DNA of 37,401 nt from Actinomycetes bacterium (GCA_029777095.1 JAKOTS010000073.1:1-37401); one strand, 5' to 3'. Shown: positions 1 to 9,251, counted from the stretch's first letter. Program-made: numbers and translations. Notes: generated by a model not told the origin, from the sequence alone.

Positions 1-51
1 GGGCATTTCGGGTACCCCGGCATCGGGATACCCCCGGGCATTTCGGGTACC
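1..51. repeat. Degenerate short tandem repeat at window edge
   Basis: The 16-base string gggcatttcgggtacc occurs at 1-16 and again at 36-51, and a diverged copy (ggcatcgggatacccc) lies between them, so this is about three units of 17-18 bases. The reading frame of the following peptidase gene is open right through the repeat to the window edge. The repeat may therefore encode a Gly/Pro-rich part of that protein's N-terminus, or it may be intergenic. Confidence 0.7.
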
Positions 52-59
52 GTAGGCCC

Positions 60-1520
60 GTGCCCACCGAAGACCTCGCAACGTCCGCGCCCGTCGAATC
101 GGCCACGCCCGGTGTTGCTGGGGCCGGGGGTGTTGCGGCGACCGGTGGTGTTGTGCCCGGTGGTGTTGCGCCGACCGCGCCCGGGGCTGTTGTGCCCGGT
201 GCTGCGCCGGCCACCGCGCTGTCGTGGGTTCGACCCGATCAGCTCGGCAACGGTCCCGTGCAGGCGAGCTACGGAAACGAGTACGACACGCTCGTGACCG
301 GGCGCCCCCGCCGCAGCCCCTGGCGTGCCGGGGTGCTCATGCCGATCGGCGTTGTGGCCCTCGTGCTCGCAGCCTATGTCGGTGGCACCCTGCTCTGGCC
401 GCTGCACGCATTGCCGCCAACCGTCACCGCGCAGGAGCTTGGCGTCGTGCCTGCCCCCGCCGCCACACCCCAATGGCCCGCCGAGGGAAGCGCCGCCGTC
501 GCCGTCGCCGGCATCCCGGGTGATGTCTCGAGCACACTCGACCGCACCGCCACGGCGAGCATCGCGAAACTGGTCACCGCGCTCGTCGTGCTCGACGAGC
601 AGCCCCTCGCGCTCGGCGAGCAGGGCCCCGAATATCGCTTCACCGCGAGCGACCAGGCACGCATGTGGCAGCTCAACCGGAGCGGCGAATCGGTGCTGCC
701 CGTGCCCGTCGGCGGCACACTCAGCCAGTATCAACTTCTGCAGGGTCTCCTGATCGGCTCGGCCGGCAACTACGCCGAGCGGCTGACCGGCAATCTCTAC
801 CCCTCGCCCGCGATCTACGCACGCGCCGCAAACACGTGGCTCGCACGCCACGGCGTGAGTGACATCACAATCGTCGACCCGTCCGGCATCGGCCAGGGCA
901 ACCTGGCCACACCCGCGGCGCTCCTGCAGCTGGGCGAACTCGCCATGGCGAACCCCGTGATCGCCGAGATCGTGGCCCAGCAGACGGCTGAGATTCCCGG
1001 GGCTGGCTTGATCAAGAACACCAACCCCCTGCTGGGCGACCCCGGTGTGGTCGGCCTCAAGACCGGATACCTTAACGGCCGCAACCTCCTCGCCGCCAAG
1101 CGGGTCGTTGTCGACGACACGTCGATCATGATCTACGCCGTGGTGCTCGACCAGCCCACCTCCGAGGAGCGCGCGGATGCCACCCGCGCCCTCTTCGACG
1201 AGACCAGCGCAGCCCTCGAGCCGTACCCGGCACTCGCGAAAGGCGAGGTCGCCGGCACGGTGCAGACGCCCTGGGGCGAGACCGTCGACGTGTTGCTCGG
1301 CGCCGACGCGAAGCTCATCGGATGGAACGGCAGCACAGGCACCGCATCGAGCACCTTCGATCTGGGGAATCTTCGCTCCGCCGGAGACACGGTCGGCGAA
1401 CTGCACGTAGCGGGCCCGATCAACACCGCGAATGTTGAGCTGGTGCTCGGGTCGGAAATCGAGGGCCCGAGCGCGTGGTGGCGGCTGACGCATCCGCTGG
1501 AGCTGTTGGGGCTTCGGTAG
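60..1520 (+). CDS. D-alanyl-D-alanine carboxypeptidase-like protein (peptidase S11 fold), membrane anchored
   Basis: Penicillin-binding-protein-like enzyme expected to trim D-Ala from peptidoglycan stem peptides outside the membrane. Residues 1-85 are a low-complexity Gly/Ala/Val/Pro cytoplasmic tail, one membrane segment spans about 90-113, and the S11 domain follows. The SxxK motif reads SIAK at 167-170 and the KTG motif is at 334-336. The SxN motif position reads S-A-G-N (234-237), so the usual Asn is replaced by Gly and activity may be altered. The last 100 residues resemble the C-terminal beta domain of this family. The GTG at 60 has no clear ribosome-binding site and the frame is open upstream to base 3, so the true start may lie outside the window. 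It faces the ABC exporter operon across a repeat-rich gap. Confidence 0.8.
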   Translation: MPTEDLATSAPVESATPGVAGAGGVAATGGVVPGGVAPTAPGAVVPGAAPATALSWVRPDQLGNGPVQASYGNEYDTLVTGRPRRSPWRAGVLMPIGVVALVLAAYVGGTLLWPLHALPPTVTAQELGVVPAPAATPQWPAEGSAAVAVAGIPGDVSSTLDRTATASIAKLVTALVVLDEQPLALGEQGPEYRFTASDQARMWQLNRSGESVLPVPVGGTLSQYQLLQGLLIGSAGNYAERLTGNLYPSPAIYARAANTWLARHGVSDITIVDPSGIGQGNLATPAALLQLGELAMANPVIAEIVAQQTAEIPGAGLIKNTNPLLGDPGVVGLKTGYLNGRNLLAAKRVVVDDTSIMIYAVVLDQPTSEERADATRALFDETSAALEPYPALAKGEVAGTVQTPWGETVDVLLGADAKLIGWNGSTGTASSTFDLGNLRSAGDTVGELHVAGPINTANVELVLGSEIEGPSAWWRLTHPLELLGLR

Positions 1521-1561
1521 GTTCGTCGGACGCGCACGACACGAACTTTGGTGCGCCCGAC

Positions 1562-1677
1562 GCCGCACGACACCAACTCAGGAAAAAAGGTGGCGCGCCT
1601 GGCCAAAACCCCGGAAACACGCGGACACCGGATGCCCCAACCCCAGGTTTTCCTGAGTTAGTGCTGCCAGGCCGCGG
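1562..1677. repeat. MITE-like intergenic repeat, copy 1
   Basis: A 93-base core (1571-1663) is bounded by inverted ends: caccaactcaggaaaa at 1571-1586 and ttttcctgagttagtg at 1648-1663, complementary at 15 of 16 positions. The second copy has the same length and differs at about five core positions. Similarity extends outward on both sides (gccgcacga before, ctgcca and gccgcgg after). It encodes no transposase. The form fits a small non-autonomous inverted-repeat element or a dispersed extragenic palindrome family. Confidence 0.8.
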
Positions 1678-1809
1678 TGCGAGCGGCGGTTCGAGCCGCA
1701 CGGCCAAAGCCCGGGCCGACAGCTGCCGGGCCCGGGTACGCGAGCGGGCCCGAGCCACGGCGACCGCCGCCGCCGCACAGTTCCCGGGCCGGGCCCCGGT
1801 GCCGACACC

Positions 1810-1925
1810 GCCGCACGACACCAACTCAGGAAAAACGGTGGCGCGCCCGGCAAAAACCCCGGAAACACGCGGGCACCGGATGCCCCAACCCCAGGTTTTC
1901 CTGAGTGAGTGCTGCCAAGCCGCGG
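1810..1925. repeat. MITE-like intergenic repeat, copy 2
   Basis: Direct repeat of the element at 1562-1677, 248 bases downstream in the same orientation. The core is 1819-1911, with inverted ends at 1819-1834 and 1896-1911. The right end reads ttttcctgagtgagtg, one change from copy 1. Having both copies in one convergent gap suggests local duplication rather than two independent insertions. Confidence 0.8.
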
Positions 1926-1941
1926 CATGTGCTCGCGCGAA

Positions 1942-4095
1942 CTAGTGGCTCGTCGGCTCGTCCGCTTCGGGCCCCGCCCCGGGGTCCGAAACACCCGAAG
2001 CACCCATCACACCCGAAACAGCCTCAGCCTCAGCCTCGCCCTCAGCCACCTCGTCGCCCTCGCCGTCGCCCTCACCCGCACCCTCGTGCGACACGCCTTC
2101 GGCGTCGAGATCGCTCGCCGCCTGCTCGAACTGTGAGACGTAGAGGCGCCAGTAGGCGCCCTCGCGCGCGATCAGTTCTTCGTGCGTGCCCTTCTCGACG
2201 ATGTCGCCGTGTTCCATCACCAGGATCAGGTCGGCATCACGAATCGTCGAAAGTCGGTGCGCGATCACGAACGACGTGCGGCCCTCGCGGAGCGCAGCCA
2301 TCGCGTGTTGCAGCAGCAGTTCGGTGCGGGTGTCGACCGACGAGGTCGCCTCGTCGAGAATCAGCACCGACGGCTGCGCCACGAACGCGCGTGCGATCGT
2401 GATCAGCTGCTTCTCACCCGCCGAGACGTTCGAGGCGTCCTCGTCGAGCACCGTGTCGTAGCCGTCTGGCAACGAGTGCACGAAACGGTCGACGCGGGTT
2501 GCGACTGCGGCATCCACAATTTCTTGATCGGATGCCGATTCCCGCCCATACCGAATGTTGTCGCGAATCGTGCCAGCGAACAGCCACGGGTCTTGCAACA
2601 CCATGCCGGTGCGCGAGCGCACGTCGTCGCGGGTCAGCGCGGCGATGTCTTGACCGTCGAGCAGGATCTGCCCGCCGTCGAGCTCGTAGAACCGCATGAT
2701 CAGGTTGACCAGCGTGGTCTTTCCCGCACCGGTTGGTCCGACGATCGCAACGGTCTGCCCGGGCTCGACCCGGAACGAAAGGTCGGTGATCAGCGGGCGC
2801 TCGGGGTCGTACGAGAACTTGACGTTCTTGAACTCGATGACACCTTCACCGTCGACGGGCTCCGGTGCGTTCGGATCGTCAGGCTCCTGCTCTTCGGCAT
2901 CGAGCAGTTCGAACACACGCTCGGCCGAGGCCGTGCCCGACTGCACGACAGCTGCCATGCCACCGAGCTCCGACAGCGGCTGCGTGAACTGCTGCGAGTA
3001 CTGGATGAACGCCTGCACGTCACCGAGGCGAAGCTGGCCGCTCGCCACCATGAGCCCACCGAGCACCGCGATGCCCACGTAGGTCAGGTTCCCGATGAAC
3101 ATCATGCCCGGCATGATGATGCCAGAAAGGAACTGCGCCTTAAAGCTCGCCTGAAAGAGCTGTTCGTTCTCGGCCTCAAACTTGGCGCGCGAGTCGGCCT
3201 CGCGACCGAACACCTTCACCAGCGCGTGACCCGAGAATGACTCTTCGACGCGGGCGTTGAGCCGGCCGACCTTGCGCCACTGGATGCCGAACGCCTTCTG
3301 CGAGCGCGGCCCAATCACGCCGAAGATCACGGCCATGAGCGGCAACGAGACGAGCGCGACGATCGCGAGCTGCCACGAGATCGAGAACATCATCACGAGC
3401 ACACCCACGACCGTGAGCACCGAGGTGACAACGGTCGAAAGCGACTGTTGCATCGTCTGGGTGATGTTGTCGATGTCGTTCGTGACGCGCGAGATCAGCT
3501 CGCCGCGCTGCACCTTGTCGAAGTACGCGAGCGGCATCCGATTGATCTTCGCCTCGACATCGGCGCGCAGCTGGAACATCGTGCGCACCATGATGATGTT
3601 GATCACGAAGCCCTGCAGCCAGCCGAGCAGCGCCGACGCCACGTAGAGCATCAGCACGATGCGGATCACGACGGCGAGCGCCGTGAAGTCAACGCCCGCG
3701 CCGACGGCGAAGTGGCTCATCGCGGCGACCATGTTCGCGAAGTCGGTCTGTCCCGCCGCCTGCAACGCGGCGACGACCTCGGCCTGTGTCGCGCCCGCAG
3801 GGAACTGCCCCCCGAGCGCGCGCGAGACCGAACCTTCGAAGATGATGTTCGTTGCCTCGCCAAGCACCTTCGGCGCAATCACTGCCATAAACACACTGAT
3901 CGCGCCAAGCAGCGACACGAACGTGAAGCCGAAGGCGTGCGGCTTCAGCAATCCGACGAGTCGCCCGAAGCTCTTGCCAAAGTTCGCGGCCTTGCCCGGG
4001 GCAACACTCGACCAGTCGTCGGCCCCCAGACGCGCCTGTTCGGCGAGCTCGAGTTCGAGACGTTCTTCTTCAGTCATCAGGTCTGGCGTGCTCAT
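1942..4095 (-). CDS. ABC exporter half-transporter (heterodimer subunit with full catalytic site)
   Basis: A 717-residue type IV ABC exporter half: an N-terminal six-helix transmembrane domain (about 40-400), then a nucleotide-binding domain with Walker A GPTGAGKTT and Walker B ending LILDEATSS. The catalytic Glu is present. The signature reads VSAGEKQ, a departure from LSGGQ that would sit in the degenerate site of the dimer. A strongly acidic Glu/Gly/Ala/Asp tail of about 60 residues ends the protein; its role is unknown. The ATG at 4095 overlaps the stop of the partner gene by four bases (ATGA), so the two are translationally coupled and probably form one heterodimer exporting lipids, drugs or peptides. 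Substrate is not predictable. Longer in-frame starts upstream lie inside the partner gene and give non-protein-like sequence. Confidence 0.9.
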   Translation of the reverse strand: MSTPDLMTEEERLELELAEQARLGADDWSSVAPGKAANFGKSFGRLVGLLKPHAFGFTFVSLLGAISVFMAVIAPKVLGEATNIIFEGSVSRALGGQFPAGATQAEVVAALQAAGQTDFANMVAAMSHFAVGAGVDFTALAVVIRIVLMLYVASALLGWLQGFVINIIMVRTMFQLRADVEAKINRMPLAYFDKVQRGELISRVTNDIDNITQTMQQSLSTVVTSVLTVVGVLVMMFSISWQLAIVALVSLPLMAVIFGVIGPRSQKAFGIQWRKVGRLNARVEESFSGHALVKVFGREADSRAKFEAENEQLFQASFKAQFLSGIIMPGMMFIGNLTYVGIAVLGGLMVASGQLRLGDVQAFIQYSQQFTQPLSELGGMAAVVQSGTASAERVFELLDAEEQEPDDPNAPEPVDGEGVIEFKNVKFSYDPERPLITDLSFRVEPGQTVAIVGPTGAGKTTLVNLIMRFYELDGGQILLDGQDIAALTRDDVRSRTGMVLQDPWLFAGTIRDNIRYGRESASDQEIVDAAVATRVDRFVHSLPDGYDTVLDEDASNVSAGEKQLITIARAFVAQPSVLILDEATSSVDTRTELLLQHAMAALREGRTSFVIAHRLSTIRDADLILVMEHGDIVEKGTHEELIAREGAYWRLYVSQFEQAASDLDAEGVSHEGAGEGDGEGDEVAEGEAEAEAVSGVMGASGVSDPGAGPEADEPTSH

Positions 4096-5819
4096 GCTTC
4101 GACCCCCAACTGCGACTCGACGATTTCTCGGTAGGTGACGCTGCGCTCCAGCAGCTCTTCGTGCGTGCCGAGTCCGACCATGCGGCCGTCCTCCAGCACC
4201 ACGATGCGGTCGGCGTCGGTGATGGTCGAGACGCGCTGGGCGACGACGATCTTGGTCGTCTGGGGTAACGCCCGCCACAGTGCCTGCCTCAGGCGGGCAT
4301 CGGTTGTGAGGTCAAGCGCCGAGAACGAGTCGTCAAAGACGAGAATGTCGGGCTGGTGCACAATTGCGCGGGCAATCGCGAGGCGCTGGCGCTGGCCACC
4401 CGAAACGTTCGTGCCACCCTGCGAGATCCGGGCATCCAGCTTGCCCTCCATCTCCTCGACGAAGTCGCGACCCTGCGCGATTTCGAGTGCGTGCCACAGA
4501 TCTTCGTCGGTGGCTTCTTCGCGCCCGAAACGCAGGTTGGATGCCACGGTCCCGGTGAACAGGAACGGCCGTTGTGGCACGAGCCCAATGCTCCGCCAGA
4601 GGTGGTCGAGGTCGGCCTCGCGCACGTCAACGCCGCCCACAGAAACACTCCCGGCCGTCACGTCGAACAGGCGCGGGATGAGCGAGATCAGCGTGGACTT
4701 GCCAGCACCGGTCGAGCCGACGATTGCGACGGTCTCGCCGCGCGCGGCCTCGAACGTGATGTCGGCCAGCACCGCCGACTCAGCACCCGGGTATGTGAAC
4801 GCGGCGCCGCGAAACGCGACCGCGCCCGGCGTCGGAAACTCGGTCACGGGGTTCTCCGGGCGAGTCAACGTCGACTCGCTCGCGAGCACCTCGCTGATGC
4901 GCTCGGCTGAAACCGCGGCGCGCGGAATCATGATCGTCATGAACGTGGCCATGAGCACGCCCATCAGAATCTGCCCGACGTACTGCATGAACGCGAAGAG
5001 CGTGCCAATTTCGACGGCACCGGCATCGACCTGGATGCCACCAAACCAGATGACCCCAACAACCGTGACGTTCAGCACCAGCATGGCGAGCGGGAACAAC
5101 AGCACAAAGAGCGAACCAACCTTGCGCCCGACCACCATGATGTCGTGGTTCGCCCCGCGGAAGCGCTCTGCTTCGATGTCTTCACGCACGAAGGCGCGCA
5201 CCACGCGCACACCGGTCAGCTGCTCGCGCAGGATGCGGTTGATGGCATCCAACTTGGTCTGAAATGCCCGGAAGAGCGGCACCATGCGGCTGACGATCAG
5301 CGTCGCAACCAGCAGCAGGCCGGGCACGGCGACGGCAATCAGCCAGCTCAGGCCGACGTCTTGTTGCAGCGCCATGATCACGCCACCGATCGCCAGCAGT
5401 GGGGCCGTCACCAGCATGGTGGCGCCCATCATCGCGAGCATTTGCACTTGCTGCACGTCGTTCGTGTTGCGGGTGATCAGCGAGCCGGGGCCAAACTGCG
5501 ACACCTCACGCTCTGAGAACGCACTCACCTTGTCGTACACATCGCGGCGAATGTCGCGCCCAGCCGCCATCGCCGCGCGGGCGGCGAAGTAGGTAGCAAC
5601 GATCGAGCAGGTGATCTGGCCGAGCGAGATCGCCAGCATGAAGGCACCGGTCGACCAGATGTAACCGGTATCGCCGGTTGCCACGCCCTTGTCGATGATG
5701 TCGGCGTTCAGGCGCGGCAAAAAGAGCGACGCCATCGCTGAGATGAACTGAAAAACAAGCACGCCCAACAGCAGCCACTTATAGGGCTTCAGGGAGCGGA
5801 AGAGAAGTTTGCCAAGCAC
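4092..5819 (-). CDS. ABC exporter half-transporter (heterodimer subunit with degenerate Walker B)
   Basis: A 575-residue partner of the downstream half-transporter, with six N-terminal membrane helices and a nucleotide-binding domain from about residue 330. Walker A is GSTGAGKST, the signature is the canonical VSGGQRQR and Walker B reads ILVFDDSFSALD, with Asp where the catalytic Glu normally stands. This Asp plus the partner's odd signature gives one degenerate and one consensus ATP site, the hallmark of asymmetric heterodimeric exporters (TM287/288 and TmrAB type). Start is GTG at 5819, preceded by CGGAG five bases upstream. It lies 123 bases below the SLC13 gene on the same strand; that gap shows no clear promoter or terminator. 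Confidence 0.9.
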   Translation of the reverse strand: MLGKLLFRSLKPYKWLLLGVLVFQFISAMASLFLPRLNADIIDKGVATGDTGYIWSTGAFMLAISLGQITCSIVATYFAARAAMAAGRDIRRDVYDKVSAFSEREVSQFGPGSLITRNTNDVQQVQMLAMMGATMLVTAPLLAIGGVIMALQQDVGLSWLIAVAVPGLLLVATLIVSRMVPLFRAFQTKLDAINRILREQLTGVRVVRAFVREDIEAERFRGANHDIMVVGRKVGSLFVLLFPLAMLVLNVTVVGVIWFGGIQVDAGAVEIGTLFAFMQYVGQILMGVLMATFMTIMIPRAAVSAERISEVLASESTLTRPENPVTEFPTPGAVAFRGAAFTYPGAESAVLADITFEAARGETVAIVGSTGAGKSTLISLIPRLFDVTAGSVSVGGVDVREADLDHLWRSIGLVPQRPFLFTGTVASNLRFGREEATDEDLWHALEIAQGRDFVEEMEGKLDARISQGGTNVSGGQRQRLAIARAIVHQPDILVFDDSFSALDLTTDARLRQALWRALPQTTKIVVAQRVSTITDADRIVVLEDGRMVGLGTHEELLERSVTYREIVESQLGVEA

Positions 5820-5942
5820 GGGGTCTCCGAAAACTGGTCATTTGGAGTGAAAGAGAAGCGGATGCCTCGTCACGGCATCACTTCGCAGATCACAAGGGTA
5901 CTTCGTGCCACCGACATGCCCAACCCCCGAGAGAACTGCAGG

Positions 5943-7505
5943 TCAGAACGGCCAAAGCAGCGGCACGTAGAACACCGCCATCGCGATGAAAAATAGTGCC
6001 AGCGGGAGCCCGAGCTTCCAATAGTCGCCGAAGCGATACCCCGCCGGTTCCATCACCATGAGGTTCGCCGGCGTCGCGATCGGAGTCAGGAACGAGGCCG
6101 CCCCGGCGACTGTCAGCGCCATCATGAACGGCAGCACCGAGAGATCGAGCGTCTGCGCCACCGAGATCGAGATCGGCGCGACGATGAGCACCGTCGTCGT
6201 GTTGCTAATCAGCTGCCCCAGCACGACGGTCAGCACGCACAACGCAAGCAGCACGGTGTGCGGGCTCGAATCACCGAGCACGCCCAGCATCCACGTGGCG
6301 ATGAGCTCGGCGGCGCCGGTTTGGATGAACGCCGTCGAGAGCGGGATCATGCCGGCGATCAGCACAATGGTCGTCCACGAGATGGAGCGGTACGCCTGCG
6401 CCGGGGTGACGGTCTTGGTAAGCACTAGCGCGCACGCCGCGAGCAGGGCGGCAACAGCCGCGGGCACGACGCCCGTCGCGAGCAGCACCACCATCAGCAC
6501 GAGAATCGTGATGGCGCGCTTCGCCCCCTTGCCCAGCGGCACGGCACGGCGAATCTGCGACGGCGGGTTGACGACCAGCACATCGTCGCCCGCGGTGTGT
6601 TGGTCGAGATGCTCCCAGGTGCCCTGCAGGAGCAGAGTGTCGCCCGATTGCAGCACCGCGTCGACGCCCTCGAGCGGGTCTCCGCCGCGACGAACCGCGA
6701 GAATCACAAGATCGCCGCTCGGAGTAGACATGCCCTGAAACACCCGGAGGCCGATCAGCGGCGAGCGCGGTGGAATCACGACCTCGCTCACCCCGCTGTG
6801 CGGGCTCAGCAGGGTGCCCGTATCGAGCGAGAGCGAATACTCGTCGCGCAGCGTTTGGGCATGCTGGCTGAGATCGGTTGACATCACTGCGGCGCGGCGG
6901 GTGGGCACGAGCTTGTCGCCGAAGAGCGCAATGATCAGGATCGTGCCGGCCACGAGCGGCACACCGACCGCGCCAAACTCGAAGAAACCGAAGGCACGGC
7001 CACCGGCATCCTTCGCAAACTCCGAAACGATGATGTTCACGGGCGTGCCGGTCAGCAGCAGGAGCGAGCCGGCGTGGGCGGCGAACGCGAGCGGCAGGAG
7101 CAGGCGCGACGGCGCAATGCCCGCCCTGGTCGCCACCACCACAACGAGCGGCAGCAACGCGGCCACGGCGCCATTCACGCTGATGAGCGCGGTCACGAGC
7201 GCGACGAGCAGACAAATCAGCAGCAACAGCGGCATTCGCTTGGTGCCGGCCCGGCCGATGACCTGTTGGCCCGCCCACGCGGTGACACCCGTGGCATCCA
7301 ATGCATCGCTGACGACAAAGAGCGCCGCGATGAAGATCACCGTCGAGTCGCCGAAGCCCGCGAACGCTTCTGGGAGCGTGAGCACCCCCGTGAAGAACAG
7401 CGCGAGCGCGACGCCGATTGCCGCCACGCCCAGCGGCACTTTTCCTGATACAAATGCAACGATCGCCAGCACTAGGATCAGGAGCGTGCTGACAATGGGG
7501 TCCAC
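5943..7505 (-). CDS. SLC13/DASS-type anion permease with RCK_C domain
   Basis: A 520-residue polytopic membrane protein. Two halves of hydrophobic helices (about 1-200 and 320-520) flank a soluble stretch of about 225-300 (from VVIPPRSPL to LLLQGTW) that reads as a TrkA_C/RCK_C ligand-binding domain. This architecture is typical of bacterial SLC13 permeases for sulfate, dicarboxylates or similar anions; the substrate cannot be read from sequence. Start is GTG at 7505. There is no ribosome-binding site, but TAATCT lies seven bases upstream on the coding strand, which fits a leaderless transcript. It diverges from the MFS gene. Confidence 0.85.
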   Translation of the reverse strand: MDPIVSTLLILVLAIVAFVSGKVPLGVAAIGVALALFFTGVLTLPEAFAGFGDSTVIFIAALFVVSDALDATGVTAWAGQQVIGRAGTKRMPLLLLICLLVALVTALISVNGAVAALLPLVVVVATRAGIAPSRLLLPLAFAAHAGSLLLLTGTPVNIIVSEFAKDAGGRAFGFFEFGAVGVPLVAGTILIIALFGDKLVPTRRAAVMSTDLSQHAQTLRDEYSLSLDTGTLLSPHSGVSEVVIPPRSPLIGLRVFQGMSTPSGDLVILAVRRGGDPLEGVDAVLQSGDTLLLQGTWEHLDQHTAGDDVLVVNPPSQIRRAVPLGKGAKRAITILVLMVVLLATGVVPAAVAALLAACALVLTKTVTPAQAYRSISWTTIVLIAGMIPLSTAFIQTGAAELIATWMLGVLGDSSPHTVLLALCVLTVVLGQLISNTTTVLIVAPISISVAQTLDLSVLPFMMALTVAGAASFLTPIATPANLMVMEPAGYRFGDYWKLGLPLALFFIAMAVFYVPLLWPF

Positions 7506-7518
7506 GCGGATCAGATTA
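7506..7518 (-). promoter_or_regulatory. Candidate leaderless promoter -10 for the SLC13 gene
   Basis: On the minus strand TAATCT (7518-7513) is followed by GATCCGC and then the GTG start. A TAnnnT box six to eight bases from a start without Shine-Dalgarno is the usual layout of actinobacterial leaderless genes. No convincing -35 is seen. Confidence 0.45.
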
Positions 7519-7565
7519 GTGGCACGGCTCGCCGCCGCACAGGCACCAGACCCGATCGGACCCGC

Positions 7566-9251
7566 ATGAGCACAGCACGCACGTCGGCGGCGCAGGCCGC
7601 ATCCGCGACCAAAACGTCATGGATCCCGTTGATCGTCGTGGTGCTGACGCAGATTCAGGCGTCGTTCGCGGTCAACGCGCTCACCGTGTCGATGGCCGGC
7701 ATTACGAGCGATTTGGATACCCCGGCCACCTCTGTCGGTACCGCAATCACCGCGGGAACCTTTGCCATGGCAGCGTTCATCCTGCTCGGCGCAAAGATTG
7801 GTTCGCGCTTTGGCACGCGCCGCGTCTTCCAGATCGCCGTCGCGATCCATGCCGCCGCGATGGCGGGCGTCGGGCTCAGCCAGAGCCCGGCCATGCTGTT
7901 CATCGCGCAGGCATCGTCCGGCGCGGTGATCGCGCTCATCGCACCCGCGCTCACCGTGTTCATTGCCACGAACTACAACGGCGCCCAGCAAGCACGGGCG
8001 ATTGGCCTCCTCGCGGCCGCCATCCCCGCCGCGGGCGTGCTCGCCCTCCTCATTGCAGGTTGGTTCGCCGAAAGCATCGGGTGGCGCTACAGCTTCGCGC
8101 TCGTGGTGGTGCTCGGCCTCGTCAACCTCCTGCTGAGCTTCCGGCTGAAGAAGGTGCCCGCGCAGCCGGATCTTGGCATCGACTGGACCGGCGCGATCCT
8201 CGCCGCCATCGGCATCATCCTGCTCAGCTTCGGCTTCTCGGGCCTCGCGACCTGGGGCGTCTGGCTCGCCACCGACGCGGCACCGTTCGATGTGCTCGGC
8301 ATTTCGCTGGCGCCCCTGTTGATCATCCTTGGCCTCGTCGTCGGCCAGATCTTCTTCGTCTGGATCAGCCGGCGCCAGAAGCAGAAGCGCTCGCGCATCT
8401 TCGACCTGCGCGTGCTCGCCACCAGTTCCGAGCTCGCAATCACCGCCTGCATGGCGATCATGCTGTTTGTCGGCACCGCCGCAAACTTCCTGATCCCGCT
8501 CTACATGCAGGTGGTGCAGGGGCTGACCGGCATCCAGACGTCGTTCTCGATCATCCCCTACACGCTCTCGATCTTCCTCGCCTCGACCTTCGTCGCGGTG
8601 CTCTACAACCGGTTCGCGCCACGCGTCCTTGCGACCGCGGGATTCATCGTCGTCGCGGGTGCCCTCGCCCTCATCGCCTTCACAATTCGCGGCGAGTGGG
8701 GCCAACTGTTCATTGTCATCGGCCTCGTCCTGCTCGGCCTCGGCCAGGGTGCCATCGTCGCGCTCGTCTTCAACACGTTGCTCTCGTCGGCCCCCAAGGC
8801 GCTCGCGGGCGACGTCGGTGCCTGGCGCGGGCTTGTGCACAACCTCGCGGGCTCGGTCGGCATCGCCGTGGCCAGCGCCTTCGCCGTGGGGATGCTGGCG
8901 TCGATGGTCGCGACCGCGGCCACGGAGCATCCCGAAATTTCTCCGCAGTTGATCTCTGAGGTCAATCTCGACAACACGAACTTCCTCACCAACGAGCAGC
9001 TGAAGCAGACCCTCGAGGGCACCTCGGCCACGCCAAGCGAGGTCGCCGCGGCGGTCGAACTGAACGCCGAGGCGCGCCTCCGCGCCCTGCAGATCTCACT
9101 GCTCGGCCTCGGCGCCCTCGCCCTGCTCGCCATCGTGCCCGCGACCCGCATGCCGGGCCGCATCGCCGGTGAGCTTCCCAAACAACTCGAACCCAACGAC
9201 AACGACACCGTCGATGTCACCATCCCCCTCAACCCGGAGTCTGCCGCATGA
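7566..9251 (+). CDS. MFS transporter, DHA2 (14-helix) drug exporter type
   Basis: A 561-residue major facilitator with about 14 hydrophobic segments. The loop after helix 2 reads GAKIGSRFGTRR, a variant of MFS motif A. The length and the extended soluble stretch near residues 465-505, just before the last helix, suit the DHA2 (QacA/EmrB) subfamily of proton-coupled multidrug exporters. Start ATG 7566 has only a weak upstream GA-rich stretch. It shares a 60-base divergent region with the SLC13 gene, and its stop overlaps the aminopeptidase start by four bases (ATGA). The two are thus one transcription unit, although no functional link is obvious. Confidence 0.85.
   Translation: MSTARTSAAQAASATKTSWIPLIVVVLTQIQASFAVNALTVSMAGITSDLDTPATSVGTAITAGTFAMAAFILLGAKIGSRFGTRRVFQIAVAIHAAAMAGVGLSQSPAMLFIAQASSGAVIALIAPALTVFIATNYNGAQQARAIGLLAAAIPAAGVLALLIAGWFAESIGWRYSFALVVVLGLVNLLLSFRLKKVPAQPDLGIDWTGAILAAIGIILLSFGFSGLATWGVWLATDAAPFDVLGISLAPLLIILGLVVGQIFFVWISRRQKQKRSRIFDLRVLATSSELAITACMAIMLFVGTAANFLIPLYMQVVQGLTGIQTSFSIIPYTLSIFLASTFVAVLYNRFAPRVLATAGFIVVAGALALIAFTIRGEWGQLFIVIGLVLLGLGQGAIVALVFNTLLSSAPKALAGDVGAWRGLVHNLAGSVGIAVASAFAVGMLASMVATAATEHPEISPQLISEVNLDNTNFLTNEQLKQTLEGTSATPSEVAAAVELNAEARLRALQISLLGLGALALLAIVPATRMPGRIAGELPKQLEPNDNDTVDVTIPLNPESAA

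Larger units (their letters stand above)
1521..1941. other. 421-base convergent intergenic gap, repeat-rich, no gene
   Basis: Lies between the stop codons of two convergent genes. It is almost filled by two copies of a 116-base repeat and a GC-rich spacer of about 130 bases between them. Open frames crossing it on both strands have Arg/Pro/Ala-rich, non-natural composition and match nothing I recognise. No typical hairpin with a T-run is visible; the inverted ends of the repeats could serve as transcription stops for both sides. Confidence 0.7.

Noticed and set aside
1562..1925. Insertion sequence with transposase
   Set aside because: The elements are about 116 bases and contain no transposase-like frame; only their ends resemble transposon ends.
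2182..3240. 352-codon plus-strand frame opposite the ABC exporter gene
   Set aside because: Antisense shadow of a gene with intact Walker and signature motifs; no start signal or family features.
7617..8930. 437-codon minus-strand frame opposite the MFS gene
   Set aside because: Product is a highly charged Arg/Asp/Glu/His mix typical of codon shadow, with no recognisable family.
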